Shown: piece by piece, positions 45,076 to 57,480 of the stretch
Position numbering within the stretch: the first letter of the stretch is position 1
How the letters are laid out: each line of letters opens with the position of its first letter
Assembly (NCBI RefSeq): GCF_019703515.2
Contig: NC_059358.1
Coordinates: 47,006,594-47,070,593, forward strand
Direction of reading: 5' to 3'
DNA length: 64,000 bases
DNA from: Myxocyprinus asiaticus
Taxonomy: Eukaryota; Chordata; Actinopteri; Cypriniformes; Catostomidae
Notes under the pieces: model-generated
Seen by the model: the letters and a program-made list of their open reading frames with translations, nothing else
Database searches by the model: none
Told to the model about the DNA's origin: nothing
Translations under genes and position numbers: made by a program

Positions 45076-46649
45076 CAGGTGCATCTCAATAAATTAGAAT
45101 GTCGTGGAAAAGTTCATTAATTTCAGTAATTCAACTCAAATTGTGAAACTCGTGTATTAAATAAATTCAATGCACACAGACTGAAGTAGTTTAAGTCTTT
45201 GGTTCTTTTAATTGTGATGATTTTGGCTCATATTTAACAAAAACCCACCAATTCACCATCTCAAAAAATTAGAATACATCATAAGACCAATAAAAAAAAA
45301 CATTTTTAGTGAATTGTTGGCCTTCTGGAAAGTATGTTCATTTACTGTATATGTACTCAATACTTGGTAGGGGCTCCTTTTGCTTTAATTACTGCCTCAA
45401 TTTGGCGTGGCATGGAGGTGATCAGTTTGTGGCACTGCTGAGGTGGTATGGAAGCCCAGGTTTCTTTGACAGTGGCCTTCAGCTCATCTGCATTTTTTGG
45501 TCTTTTGTTTCTCATTTTCCGCTTGACAATACCCCATAGATTCTCTATGGGGTTCAGGTCTGGTGAGTTTGCTGGCCAGTCAAGCACACCAACACCATGG
45601 TCATTTAACCAACTTTTGGTGCTTTTGGCAGTGTGGGCAGGTGCCAAATCCTGCTGGAAAATGAAATCAGCATCTTTAAAAGCTGGTCAGCAGAAGGAAG
45701 CATGAAGTGCTCCAAACTTTCTTGGTAAACGGGTGCAGTGACTTTGGTTTTCAAAAAACACAATGGACCAACACCAGCAGATGACATTGCACCCCAAATC
45801 ATCACAGACTGTGGAAACTTAACACTGGACTTCAAGCAACTTGGGCTATGAGCTTCTCCACCCTTCCTCCAGACTCTAGGACCTTGGTTTCCAAATGAAA
45901 TACAAAACTTGCTCTCATCTGAAAAGAGGACTTTGGACCACTGGGCAGCAGTCCAGTTCTTCTTCTCCTTAGCCCAGGTAAGATGCCTCTGACGTTGTCT
46001 GTGGTTCAGGAGTGGCTTAACAAGAGGAATACAACAACTGTAGCCAAATTCCTTGACACGTCTGTGTGTGGTGGCTCTTGATGCCTTGACCCCAGCCTCA
46101 GTCCATTCCTTGTGAAGTTCACCCAAATTCTTGAATCGATTTTGCTTGACAATCCTCATAAGGCTGCGGTTCTCTCGGTTGGTTGTGCATCTTTTTCTTC
46201 CACATGTTTTCCTTGCACTCAACTTTCTGTTAACATGCTTGGATACAGCACTCTGTGAACAGCCAGCTTCTTTGGCAATGAATGTTTGTGGCTTACCCTC
46301 CTTGTGAAGGGTGTCAATTATTGATCTGTCAGATCAGCCGTCTTCCCCATGATTGTGTAGCCTAGTGAACCAAACTGAGAGACCATTTTGAAGGCTCAGG
46401 AAACCTTTGCAGGTGTTTTGAGGTGATTAGCTGATTGGCATGTCACCATATTCTAATTTTTTGAGATAGTGAATTGGTGGGTTTTTGTTAAATGTGAGCT
46501 AAAATCATCACAATTAAAAGAACCAAAGACTTAAACTACTTCAGTCTGTGTGCATTGAATTTATTTAATACACGAGTTTCACAATTTGAGTTGAATTACT
46601 GAAATAAACGAACTTTTCCACGACATTCTAATTTATTGAGATGCACCTG
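45076..46649 (-). mobile_element. Tc1-type transposon with both ITRs and TA duplication
   Basis: Ends CAGGTGCATCTCAATAAATTAG and its inverse CTAATTTATTGAGATGCACCTG, flanked by TA at 45074-45075 and 46650-46651. Removing it restores CACAGCCATATACAAGTGC of the L2 3' UTR. Length 1574 bp. Long subterminal inverted stretches (TCAACTCAAATTGTGAAACTCG) are also present. Confidence 0.95.
45357..46355 (-). pseudogene. Tc1 transposase, frameshifted
   Basis: On the minus strand the N-terminal part (near 46355-46200) and a frame to 45605 carry LMRIVKQNRFKNLGEL, the first Asp in LFSDESKF, and MIWGAMSSAGVGPL. A one-base shift near 45640 leads to the second frame (45357-45647) with [30 protein letters not shown] (catalytic Glu) and the C-terminal KAKGAPTKY. 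The second Asp block (FQQD) lies at the break. Nearly intact apart from this region and upstream damage. Confidence 0.85.
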
Positions 46650-47062
46650 TACAAGTGCAATGGTGCGTGAAATTCTTGGGTGCAGTTCCGAGCAACATAG
46701 TAGTCGTGACAGTGATGAGACATATACCAATTTACAATAACATCAAATTAACACAGCACAATTTAAAGTCTAATATACACATAAATACACACAACACAAT
46801 ATACAAATAATAACATACACTGTACAGTATACAATACACACAATATAGATAGACATTATTAAATAAAAAAAAGTATATATAGTAGTATATATAGAATGTA
46901 CAGTAGGCTGTATTGTACTGTATTGACATTCAGGCTGTCGGTTGATAGTAAGTTGTTAAGAGAGAATATAATATAATAATAATATAATTTATGACAGTCT
47001 GGTGTGAGATATTAGAGTAAGAGTAATAAAGTGCAGTGCTGATGTATTTTGATCGTGGGAGA

Positions 47063-49723
47063 TCAAGAGTTCAAAAGTCTGATTGCTTGGGGGAAGAAGC
47101 TATCATGAAGTCGGCTGGTGCAGGTCCTGATGCTGCGATACCGCATGCCTGATGGTAGCAGTGAGAGCAGCCCATGGCTCGGGTGGCTGGAGTCTCTGAT
47201 GATCCTCCGAGCTTTTTTCACACACCGCCTCGTATATATTTCCTGGAGGGAGGGAAGCTCACCTCCGATGATGTGTCTGGCAATTCGCACCACCCTTTGC
47301 AGTGCTTTGCGGTTGTGGGCCGTACCAGGGGAGATGAAGCCAGTCAGGATGCTCTCTACAGTGCTGGTGTAGAACCATGTGAGGATGTCGCGGTTCATTC
47401 CAAACTTCCTCAGCTGTCTCAGGAAGAAGAGGCGCTGATGAGCCTTCTTCACAACGACTTCAGAGTGGATGGACCATGTGAGTTCCTCAGTGATGTGGAC
47501 ACCCAGGAACTTGAAGCTGCTGACTCTCTCCACTGGTGCTCCATTGATGGTGATGGGACTGTGTTCTCTATCTTTTCTTCTGAAGTCCACCACAAGCTCC
47601 TTTGTCTTACTGACGTTGAGGGAGAGGTTGTGCTCCTGACACCAATGTGTCAGAGTGTGTACCTCCTCTCTGTAGGCTGTTTCATCATTGTCAGTGATCA
47701 GACCTACCACCGTCGTGTCATCAGCAAACTTAATGATGGCATTGGAGCTATGTGTTGCCACACAGTCATGTGTGTACAAGGAATACAGTAGTGGGCTGAG
47801 AACACAGCCCTGCAGGGCTCCAGTGTTGAGGGTCAGTGATGAGGAGATGTTGCTGCCTATACTAACCACCTGGCGTCTGCTTGACAGGAAGTCCAGGATC
47901 CAGCTGCACAGCGAGCTGTTTAAGCCCAGAGCCCGGAGTTTCTCATCTAGCTTGGCGGGCACTATGGTGTTGAATGCTGAGCTGTAGTCTACAAACAGCA
48001 TTCTCACATAAGTGTTCTTTTTTCCAGGTGGGAGAGAGCAGTGTGTATTGTAGATGCAATGGCATCATCAGTGGAGCGGTTGTTGCGGTAAGCAAACTGC
48101 AATGGGTCTAGAGAGAGAGGCAGCAGATGTAATCTCTGATTAGTCTCTCAAAGCATTTGCTGATGATGGGGGTCAGAGCAACAGGACGCCAGTCATTTAA
48201 GCAAGTTATTTTTGATTGCTTTGGAACAGGCACAATGGTGGATGTTTTAAAGCATGTGGGGACTACAGACAAAGAGAGGGAAAGGTTGAAAATGTCTGTA
48301 AAAACACCAGCCAGCTGGTTCGCGCATGCTCTGATGACGCGGCCCGGAATGCCGTCTGGATCCACGGCTTTGCGTATATTCACCCGTCGGAAGGATCGGG
48401 TTACATCCGCTACAGAGATGGAGAGTGAACTAACTTCTGTAGCTTCGGCCGCGAGAGCTCTCTCCGTGAGGGCGGTGTTATTTCCCTCGAAACGAGCATA
48501 AAAAGTATTTAGCTCATCCAGGAGAGAGGCAGCAGTGTTCATGGCGGAGTTTTTATTCCCTTTAAAGTCCGTGATGATGTTAATTCCCTGCCACATGCTT
48601 CTAGAGTTGGCGGTGTTAAACTGTCCTTCAATCTTGTTCCTGTACTGGCATTTTGCTGTTCTGATGTTTGGAGGGCATAACTGGCTTGTTTATGCTCCTC
48701 CACGTTCCTGGAATTGAAAGCGGAGGTCCGCACATTAAGTGCCGCACGAACATCGCTATTTATCCATGGCTTCTGGTTCGGATAGATCCGTGTTGTTCTG
48801 GTCGGAACGAAGTCCTCCACGCACTTTCTAATGAAACACATTACGCTATCAGCGTAAAGCTCGATGTCGTCATCAGAGGCGGACCGGAACATCTCCCAGT
48901 CCGTGTGATCAAAACAGTCCTGTAGCGTAGAGTCTGATTGGTCTGACCAGCACTGGATCATTCTGAGGGTGGGTGCTTCCTGTTTCAGTTTCTGCCTGTA
49001 AGCGGGCAGAAGCAGAATGGAAGAGTGGTCCGATTTGCCAAATGGTGGGCAGGGGAGGGATTTGTAGCTATCCCAGAAGGGAGAGTAGCAATGGTCCAAA
49101 ACCCGGTCCCCTCGTGTGTTGAAACTAATGTGCTGGTGGTATTTTGGTGCGACTGATTTGAAACTGGCTTTATTAAAGTCCCTGGTCACAATGAACGTGG
49201 CCTCAGGGTGCGTGGTTTCCTGCTTACTTAAAATCCCATACAGTTCCTTGAGTGCCCGGTCTGTGTCGGCTTGTGGCGGGATGTACACAGCTGTGATAAT
49301 GACCGCTGTGAATTCCCTCAGTAGCCAGAATGGTCAACACAGAAGCATGAGAAATTCCAGATCAGGAGAGCAGAAAGACTTGATAGAATGTATGTTCCTC
49401 TGATCACACCAGGATTTGTTGATCATAAAACATACACCACCACCTCTGCTTTTACCTGAGAGGTCTTTCGCTCTGTCCGCTCGGTGCACGGAGAACCCCG
49501 CGGGTTCAATGGCTGAATCTGGAATCTCCGTATACATCCAAGTTTCTGTAAGGCAGGTAATGCAGCAGTCCCTTGTCTCTCGTTGGAAAAAGATCCGCAC
49601 TTTCAGCTCGCAGAGCTTGTTATACAGAGACTGAACATTTGCCAGTAAAATACTGGGTAGTGGGGGTCGATTTGTGCAGCATCTTACTCTGATGAGAATG
49701 CCCTTTTCCTCCTGCGTTTCCAC
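47063..49723 (-). pseudogene. L2 ORF (endonuclease-RT), broken
   Basis: Endonuclease: LANVQSLYNKLCELKV, CLTETWMYTEIPDSA and SRGGGVCFMIN (49334-49723), then GDFNKA-like VTRDFNKASFK near 49140. [22 protein letters not shown] (48250-48350), a damaged gap near 48010-48107, then 47063-48007 with [34 protein letters not shown] and the catalytic FADDTTVVG. The last frame of 314 codons (start GTG) is intact to the C-terminus. Frame breaks near 48010-48107, 48540-48600 and 49290-49330. Confidence 0.85.
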
Positions 49724-49994
49724 GTCCGGACTGCCCAGACAAAGGGCTCCGCTTGCGTGTTTGTAAACATCAGGTCGGCATTGAGGAATTTGAAGTCTGG
49801 TTTACAGTGTGAAATTGCTGAACCAATGTCCAAAAGTGTTTGTCTGTCGTAGACAATAAGGCAGACAACATCCAAGACAAAAAACATAAGAATTGTGAAC
49901 AAAACAAACAAAACACTACCATGTTGTGTTGGAGCTCGCAACGCAGCAGCCATACTCGGTGCCATCTTTAGTCCACATCCAAATTACAGTGTGC

Positions 49995-50808
49995 CAGAAG
50001 CTGTGAGGCATGTCAAGGTGTTATCGGGCATATTGTAACTGGGCTTTTTTGTGGCATTGGTTTCTTTCTGGCAACTCGACCATGCAGCTCATTTTTGTTC
50101 AAGTATCGTCGTATTGTGCTCCTTGAAACAACCGCAACGTCTTTTTCCAGAGCAGCTTGTATTTCTCCCGAGGTTACCTGTGGGTTTTTCTTTGTATCCC
50201 GAACAATTCTTCTGGCAGTTGTGGCTGAAATCTTTCTTGGTCTACCTGATCTTGGCTTGGTATCAAGAGATCCCCGAATTTTCCACTTCTTAATAAGTGA
50301 TTGAACAGTACTGACTGGCATTTTCAAGGCTTTGGATATCTTTTTATATCTTTTTCCATCTTTATAAAGTTCCATTACCTTGTTACACAGGTCTTTTGAC
50401 ATATCTTTTCTGCTCCCCATGACTCAGTATCTAGCCTGCTCAGTGCATCCATGTGAGAGCTAACAAACTCATTGACTATTTATCCACAGGCACTAATTGC
50501 AATTTAAAAAGCCACAGGTGTGGGAAATTAACCTTTAATTGCCATTTAAACCTGTGTGTGTCACCTTGTGTGTCTGTAACAAGGCCAAACATTCAAGGGT
50601 ATGTAAACTTTTGATCAGGGCCATTTGGGTGATTTCTGTTACCATTATGATTTTGAGCCAAACAAATATGTGATAATAAATGGCTGCATATGATCACTAT
50701 CCTTAAATAAAAGACAGTTGGTTTTTTTTGCATGATCAGTCATATTTTCAAAATCAATGCCAAAATTTCACAATTTCTGCCAGGGTATGCAAACTTTTGA
50801 GCACAACT
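49995..50808 (-). mobile_element. Tc1-type transposon, truncated
   Basis: Right ITR GCCAGGGTATGCAAACTTTTGAGCACAAC ends near 50808. The minus strand encodes the transposase start MGSRKDMSKDLCNKVMELYK, helix-turn-helix MPVSTVQSLIKKWK, PRSGRPRKIS and STIRRYLNKNELHGRVARKK (50013-50420, stop after ICPITP). The catalytic domain and other ITR are absent. Same family as 23244 and 42554; the most complete N-terminus of the three. Confidence 0.85.
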
Positions 50809-51489
50809 ATATATATATATACCAGCCTTTTTCCTCACTCTGGAAGTGTGTAGTTCTTTTTTTTTTTTTTTTGTTATTAACAATTTTTATTGATTCCATT
50901 CAAAAAATTAAATAGACATCACAGAAAATACAGAATCAAATGATGTACAATTAAACCCTTCCCCCCGAACACCCCCACCCGAGACAAACACACCCCAGTG
51001 GTCATAAATATAAAACACAAAACATGCACACACAAAAAATTAATAAATAAAAAGCATATTTGAAAAAAAAAAAAATCAAATTGCACACACATATTTAAAA
51101 CTAGAGATCCCTCTCCACTACCCCTCCCCAAAAGCCTTCCAAAAAGGCAAAATATCTGCCCCATTTCCTATCAAATAACCCCAGATTTCCCAGCCTTCTA
51201 TACATCCCTTCCTCAAAGGCCACCACCCTCCCCATCTCTGAGCACCATTCATGAAATGAGGGTGCTCCAACTGACCACCAACACCTTAAAATAACCTGTC
51301 TGGCGATCATGACGCTCGTTAGGACCCAACTCTTTATGTGCCGATTCTCGACGTTGATGACCACCCCATCGCCCAAAATACAGAGTCTGGGGCAAAGTGA
51401 AAGCCGAGTGCCCAATACATCACATATAAGACTCTGAACTTTCAACCAGAACTCCTGGATCTCAAAACACCCTCAAAAGACATGAGTTA

Positions 51490-52737
51490 CACTATATTGC
51501 CAAAAGTATTCGCTCACCCATCCAAATAATTGAATTCAGGTGTTCCAATCACTTCCATGGCCACAGGTGTATAAAATGAAGCACCTAGGCATGCAGACTG
51601 CTTCTACAAACATTTGTGAAAGAATGGGCCGCTCTCAGGAGCTCAGTGAATTCCAGCGTGGTACTGTGATGAGATGCCACCTGTGCAACAAGTCCAGTCG
51701 TGAAATTTCCTCGCTACTAAATATTCCACAGTCAACTGTCAGTGGTATTATAACAAAGTGGAAGCGATTGGGAATGACATCAACTCAGCCACGAAGTGGT
51801 AGGCCACGTAAAATGACAGAGAGGGGTCAGCGGATGCTGAGGCGCATAGTGCGCAGAGGTCGCCAACTTTCTGCAGAGTCAATCGCTACAGACCTCCAAA
51901 GTTCATGTGGCCTTCAGATTAGCTCAAGAACAGTGCATAGAGAGCTTCATGGAATGGGTTTCCATGGCCGAGCAGTTGCATCCAAGCCATACATCACCAA
52001 GTGCAATGCAAAGCGTCGGATGCAGTGGTGTAAAGCACGCCGCCACTGGACTCTAGAGCAGTGGAGACGCATTCTCTGGAGTGACGAATCACGCTTCTCC
52101 ATCTGGCAATCTGATGGATGAGTCTGGGTTTGGCGATTGCCAGGAGAACGGTACTTGTCTGACTGCATTGTGCCAACTGTGAAGTTTGGTGGAGGGGGCA
52201 TTATGGTGTGGGGTTGTTTTTCAGGAGCTGGGCTTGGCCCCTTAGTTCCAGTGAAAGAAAATCTGAATGCTTCAGCATACCAAGAGATTTTGGACAATTC
52301 CATGCTCCCAACTTTGTGGGAACAGTTTGGGGATGGCCCCTTCCTGTTTCAACATGACTGCTCACCAGTGCACAAAGCAAGGTCCATAAAGACATGGATG
52401 AGAAAGTTTGGTGTGGAAGAACTTGACTGGCCTGCACAGAGTCCTGACCTCAACCCAATAGAGCACCTTTGGGATGAATTAGAGCAAAGACTGCGAGCCA
52501 GGCCTTCTCGTCCAACATCAGTGTCTGACCTCACAAATGCGCTTCTGGAAGAATGGTCAAAAATTCCCATAAACACACTCCTAAACCTTGTGGAAAGCCT
52601 TCCCAGAAGAGCTGAAGCTGTTATAGCTGCAAAGGGTGGGCCGACGTCATATTAAACCCTATGGATTAAGAATGGGATGTCACTTAAGTTCATATGTGTC
52701 TAAAGGCAGATGAGCGAATACTTTTGGCAATATAGTG
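51490..52737 (+). mobile_element. Tc1-type transposon, near-complete, in L1 ORF2
   Basis: Ends CACTATATTGCCAAAAGTATTC and GAATACTTTTGGCAATATAGTG are perfect inverse complements for 22 bases, flanked by TA (51488-51489 and 52738-52739). Length 1248 bp. Removing it rejoins L1 sequence (GACATGAGT-TATGTCTCC). Confidence 0.95.
51624..52653 (+). pseudogene. Tc1 transposase with one premature stop
   Basis: DDE transposase from ATG 51624 (MGRSQELSEFQRGTV) to the stop after KGGPTSY near 52655. N-terminal paired helix-turn-helix with IPQSTVSGIITKWKRLG and the PRSGRPRKMTERGQR linker; first Asp in LWSDESRFS, second Asp in [12 protein letters not shown], Glu in [15 protein letters not shown] (DD34E). One TGA at 52119-52121 (SDG*VWVW), where the family has Arg, a CGA to TGA change. 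Both sides stay in the same frame, so this single stop is the only lesion I see. I chose 51624 as start because the earlier frame opening at 51540 is a GTG in the 5' UTR. Confidence 0.9.
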
Positions 52738-55700
52738 TATGTCTCCAAACTCTGATTGACATCGCCAGCAGGTGGGTGTGTCTTTAAGACCAAGCCTATA
52801 CAATCTGGATGGGGTCCAATAAAATCAATGTAAAATCCTAAATTGCATAAGGTGAACCCTTGCATCTCTAGATGCAGACTTGACATTTTTTAGGATCCTA
52901 GTCCACACCCCCTCCTCCAATGTCAAGTTTAGATCTTTTTCCCATAATGTTTTGAGAGAATTCAAAGTTCCGTCCCCCAGACTCTGAATTAGCAGGGAGT
53001 AATACACTGATGCCTCATGACCCTTCCCAAAAGCAGCAATCACAACTCCCAGAGTATCTGCCGCATTGGGGGGGGGGGCAGATAATGCAGCTAATCTGCA
53101 CAGTAACATCACTATGCTATCAAATTGCTTGAAATAAGAGAGGGGGACATCTACAAGGAGAGACTGTAGCAGGTAGTTTAATTTTGGAATACAATTCATT
53201 TTAATAACATTAACCTTCCCAATCATCGATAAGTGTAATGAAGCCCACCTGTCCACATCATTCAAAAACCTTTTTATTAAGGGATCAAAATTAGCTCTTG
53301 ACTAAATCAGACAAATTTGCTGGGAATAAAATTCCCAAATAATTAATTCCCTGTTTGGGCCCCTGGAAGGCACCCGGCTGGAAGGCTGTTAATGGACAGT
53401 ATGCTGTCAAAGCCAAAGCTTCGGATTTAGACCAACTGACTTTTTATCCTGAGAACTTGGAAAATGAGTTAATAATTCTGTGGAGGCAAAGCATAGATCT
53501 AGTAGGGTCGGAGATGAATAATAAAATGTCATCTGCGTAAAGCAGAAGCTTATGCGCCACACCTCCTGCAATCACCCCTGGAAAATCAGCCTCCTTTCTT
53601 ATCGTGGCTGCTAATGGTTCCAGGGCAAGACAGAACAATAATGCGGAAAGAGGGCAACCCAGCCAGGTGCCCATATCCAGAGTAAAATAATCTGAAATTA
53701 ACTTGTTTGTTTGTATCGCTGCTACAGGGTGTCTATAAAGTAACTTAATCCAACCAATAAATGTACTACCAAACCCATACATTTCCAAAATCTTAAAAAG
53801 ATAATCCCATTCTACCATATCAAACGCCTTTTCAGCGTCAAGTGAGATGGCATCGACCGGAGATTGATCATTCGCTACTGACCACATGATATTGATGAGA
53901 TGCCTAATATTATCAGAAGAGCTACGGCCTCGAATAAAGCCCACCTGATCTATATGTATAAGTGATTCATAACTTTACTTCATCGATTAGCCAGAATTTT
54001 GGACAACATTTTTTACATCTAACTGGATCAGGGAAATTGGGCGGTAACTTTTGCACTCGCTTGGATCTTTGTCCTTTTTAAGAATCAGACTGATCCGGGC
54101 ATGCGTCATGGTTGGAGGAAGATTTCCATTCTTTAATGATTCTGTATAAACTTCTAACAAAAGTGGAGCCAGTTCTGTAGCATAAGATTTGAAAAACTCA
54201 GAGGAAAAGCTATCAGGCCCCGGAGAATTGCCTGTAGGTAAGGCCTTAATTAACTCATCAAGCTCCTCCAAGGTTATCTCAGAATCAAGATAATTTTTTT
54301 GCTCAGTCGTCAGTTTAGGAAGATCTAATGGTTCCACAAAGTTCCTAATATCTTCATCAGTAGTTGAAGATGTGGAACTATAGAGATCAAAGTAGAATTC
54401 TTTAAAAGCATTATTAATATTAATGGCCGAGGTAAATATTTCATCACCCGCAGATTTCACCGAGGGAATGGTAGAAAAAGACTCTCTCTGCTTTATATAT
54501 CTAGCAAAAATTTTTCCTGCTTTGTCCCCCGACTCAAAGTATGACTGTCTTGCCCTGAATAACCAAAACTCCACTTTCCACGACAAAATAGTATTATATC
54601 TATATTTCAGTTGGGTCAATACTCTGAGGCCATCAGTTGACATACGGCACTTCAGCTCTGCCTCGGCACTTTTAATATTTCCTTCCAACTCCACGAGTTC
54701 TTGTGCTTTGGATTTGTTTGGTAAATGAGGCATACTGTATGATCCGACCCCTAAGAACCGCCTTAAGTGCCTTCCAAGCCACGCCCACAGCGGATTCTGA
54801 GGACCAGTTGGTCTCCATATGAACACTGATTTCAGTCTTTAACATTTGTTGGAAATCAGGATTTTGCAAAAGGGACACATAAAGTCACCAACTATATGAT
54901 TCTTTTTCTCTGTATATGGCAACATCTCTAAACTCACCAGGGTGTGATCTGAGACCAAGATATTTCCAATTGAGTAATCAACAACAGATGAAATGAGGGA
55001 TTTGGATATAAAAAAAAAAGTCTATTCTAGAATAAATCTTATAAACTGATGAAAAAAATGTATAGTCCCTACCAGATGGGTTCAAAAGTCTCCAAATATC
55101 TGTAAGACCAAGGTTTTTACACATCCTGTGAAGCATCAATATTGCTCTAGGGGGTTTACACACTTTTGCTTCACTATGATCAAGGACTGAGTCCATCAAA
55201 AGATTAAAGTCTCCTCCCAATATTATATCATGAGGGGTGCCAGCGGCTTGCAACATCCCTCAAGATCTATAAAAAAGCCCTGATAATCAGCGTTAGGTGC
55301 GTAAATATTAGCCAAAATCAACCTTTGCCCTTGAATTTCAGCAAAAACAATAATGACACTCCCTAATTTATCTTTAGTCTGTTTGAGACATTTGAATTGT
55401 AAATGTTTATTTACCAGTATAATGACTCCCTTGTGCTTACTTGAGCCAGCACTAAAGAAAACATGTCCATCCCATATCTTCCCAAATTTTTCAGCTTCCT
55501 GCGGGGAAAGATGTGTTTCTTGAAGAAACACTATATCATATTTCTTACGTTTAAGAAAAGTAATAACCTTCCTTCTTTTTATGGGGTGCCCCAACCCATT
55601 CACATTCCATGTGGAGAGAGATAGTACACTCATATTAACATTTGACATTTTGATATAGTAGAAAAAATAAATTGTGTGTCAAAAACAAAATTATACAGAC

Positions 55701-56634
55701 CACATTCCCCATTAGTGAAACAATCAAACTCCGAACTTCCCCCCAAACAAAACAAACAGAAAAAAGAAAAACATGCGCATTAACCCCTGTGCACGAAAGC
55801 GCCAACCGGCAACAATTCCTCTAAACTCAAAAGGTCCATGAATGCCCACAAGCCCCCACGACAACTTTGCCATCGGATTGCTCAATTTTGCCTCACAAAT
55901 TTGTGAGGCAAAATTACATAACAGAAAATACTTTGTAAAATAAACCCCAGCAAATAGGAAGAATGTACACAAAGGACATGTAGATTCATTCACAGAACTG
56001 TCTCAAAGGTGTGATCTTCCATAAAACAAATTCCAGCTGATATAAAACCATTCAGATTCCTTGGACAGACAAACGAATGTTCAGTGAGCCGGCTGTAATG
56101 AGTTCAGCGGATGACGTAATCATTCCAATGTCCCTTAAAAATACTCAACAAAACAAACTCTAGCCAGCAGGTGGAATAAGCACGAAGAGCGAATAGATTA
56201 ATCCACAGCTGTACCAAAGGAGTGTTATTCAATAGAACAAGCTCCAGCCACTAGGCGGAACCAATACAAAAAGAAACAAAACCGGCATCCCGGTTCCCCG
56301 GATGGTCGAGTCAATTCACTCGGAGGCCGCATAAAAGTATATGCCATGACTTACACAATCCGTCAACTTTATAAAAGACATCCTTTGTGTGAGCATGTAG
56401 ATATTTTGCAGTCATCCGTAGTGTCCACTCTCAAACTGGCCTGGAACTTCAATGCAAAAGTAATCTTTCGTCAATGCAAAAGTATTCTTTAAGGAAAAGC
56501 GTTATTCATAAACAAACTCCAGCCGCTCGGCGGAGCCAATGCAAAAAGAAAAAAGAAACCAAAATGTCGCCCAGCTTCCCCCTTAAGAGTAAGTACAACG
56601 AGTCGACCCACTCACATGAGAAACACCCAATGGT

Positions 56635-57480
56635 TTACTCACCCATTGATTCAATAAAAGACATTGCCTGATTGGGACATGTAAATACTTTGTGACCGTC
56701 CTTCATTTCTATTCTCAGTTTGGCCAGAAACATCAGAGCAAAAGTGATCTTTCGCTGATGTAAGAGTTTCTTACATTCCTTGAACCGATCACGTTTCTCT
56801 CTTGTCGAACATGCAAAGTCCGGGAACAAGAAAATATTATGGTTCTTCCAAGAAAGCTTCCCTTTGCCCCTCGCCTGGCGCAACACAAGATCTTTATCGG
56901 ATGATCTCAGAAATCTGGCCAGGATTGATTGGCGCCTATCTCCCTCAGCAAATCTGTGAGCTGGAACTCTGTGAGCTCGCTCGATTTCCAGTTTATGGCC
57001 TGTTATGTCGAGCAGACTTGGGAAAAGTTCATCTAGGAATTTCACCATATCTCTGCCCTCCTCATGCTCAGGAATTCCAACAATTCGAACGTTATTCCTG
57101 CGGCTTCTATTCTCAAGATCTTCAAGCTTTTCAAGGAGATGTTCCAAATCAACTTTGGTCGTGGGCAGATTAGCGGTTAATTCCCTCTCCGAAGACTCCA
57201 GACAATCGATTCGTCTCTCAACATCAGTCCCTCTTGTAACTAACTCAGAGAATTTTATTTCCATCGCCATAATCGATCGATGTATTACAGCGAGATCCTC
57301 CAAGTCAGCAAGAACCTTCGTCAACATCACCGACATGTTGGACAACTGACGCTGGATCACCTCTCCCACTGCGCCGACCAAATCGAGTCCCCGGTCTGTA
57401 GGCCTGTCGGGGCTTTCATCCTGAACCTGTAAGTGTCTTTTAATGTCTCCAGAGCCCGAGGATTTTGACTTCTTTGCCAT
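56635..57480 (-). CDS. L1 ORF1 protein (intact frame)
   Basis: 281 codons from ATG 57480 (MAKKSKSSGSGDIKRH) to a stop at 56635. The protein binds L1 RNA and acts as a chaperone in trimers in known L1s. A Q/L/V-rich heptad stretch at about residues 40-125 looks like a coiled coil (VIQRQLSNMSVMLTKVLADL). From 118, LEKLEDLENRSRRNNVRIVG and EIERAHRVPAHR are the RNA-recognition domain; the C-terminal part to 275 has FPDFACSTREKRDRFKECKK and LAKLRIEMKDGHKVF. The length fits fish L1 ORF1. No internal stop. The long open frame next to a broken ORF2 suggests a younger or selected frame, or chance. Confidence 0.85.
   Translation of the reverse strand: MAKKSKSSGSGDIKRHLQVQDESPDRPTDRGLDLVGAVGEVIQRQLSNMSVMLTKVLADLEDLAVIHRSIMAMEIKFSELVTRGTDVERRIDCLESSERELTANLPTTKVDLEHLLEKLEDLENRSRRNNVRIVGIPEHEEGRDMVKFLDELFPSLLDITGHKLEIERAHRVPAHRFAEGDRRQSILARFLRSSDKDLVLRQARGKGKLSWKNHNIFLFPDFACSTREKRDRFKECKKLLHQRKITFALMFLAKLRIEMKDGHKVFTCPNQAMSFIESMGE

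Larger units (their letters stand above)
45033..49990 (-). mobile_element. L2-type LINE split by a Tc1 in its 3' UTR
   Basis: The minus-strand element ends at the left with ATCAAATCAAATCACTTTTA repeats (3' terminus) and TTGTCACACAGCCATATAC, interrupted at TA by the Tc1 45076-46649. From right to left: N-terminal region 49684-49965 (MAPSMAAALRAP), endonuclease 48539-49723, RT 47063-48596. It resembles the plus-strand L2 at 20140 in layout but has a different 3' UTR, so it is another subfamily. Confidence 0.85.
51101..55650 (-). pseudogene. L1 copy 3 ORF2, broken
   Basis: Endonuclease 55223-55648 (LSTWNVNGLGHPIKRRKV, VFLQETHLSPQEAEKFG, LANIYAPNADYQGFF) with a frameshift at ILGGDFNLLMDS (55200). 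Linker 53987-54826. RT: GNSPGPDSFSSEFFKSY, FIRGRSSSDNIRHLINI, DAEKAFDMVEWDYLF, PLSALLFCLALEPLA and the catalytic LLLYADDILLF near 53555. C-terminal pieces 52825-53265 and 51101-51445 flank the Tc1. Several frame changes; not functional. Confidence 0.85.

Noticed and set aside
47118..47987. Plus-strand frames of 84-205 codons
   Set aside because: Antisense of the L2 RT frame at 47063-48007.
56802..57349. Plus-strand frames of 114-123 codons
   Set aside because: Antisense of the intact L1 ORF1.
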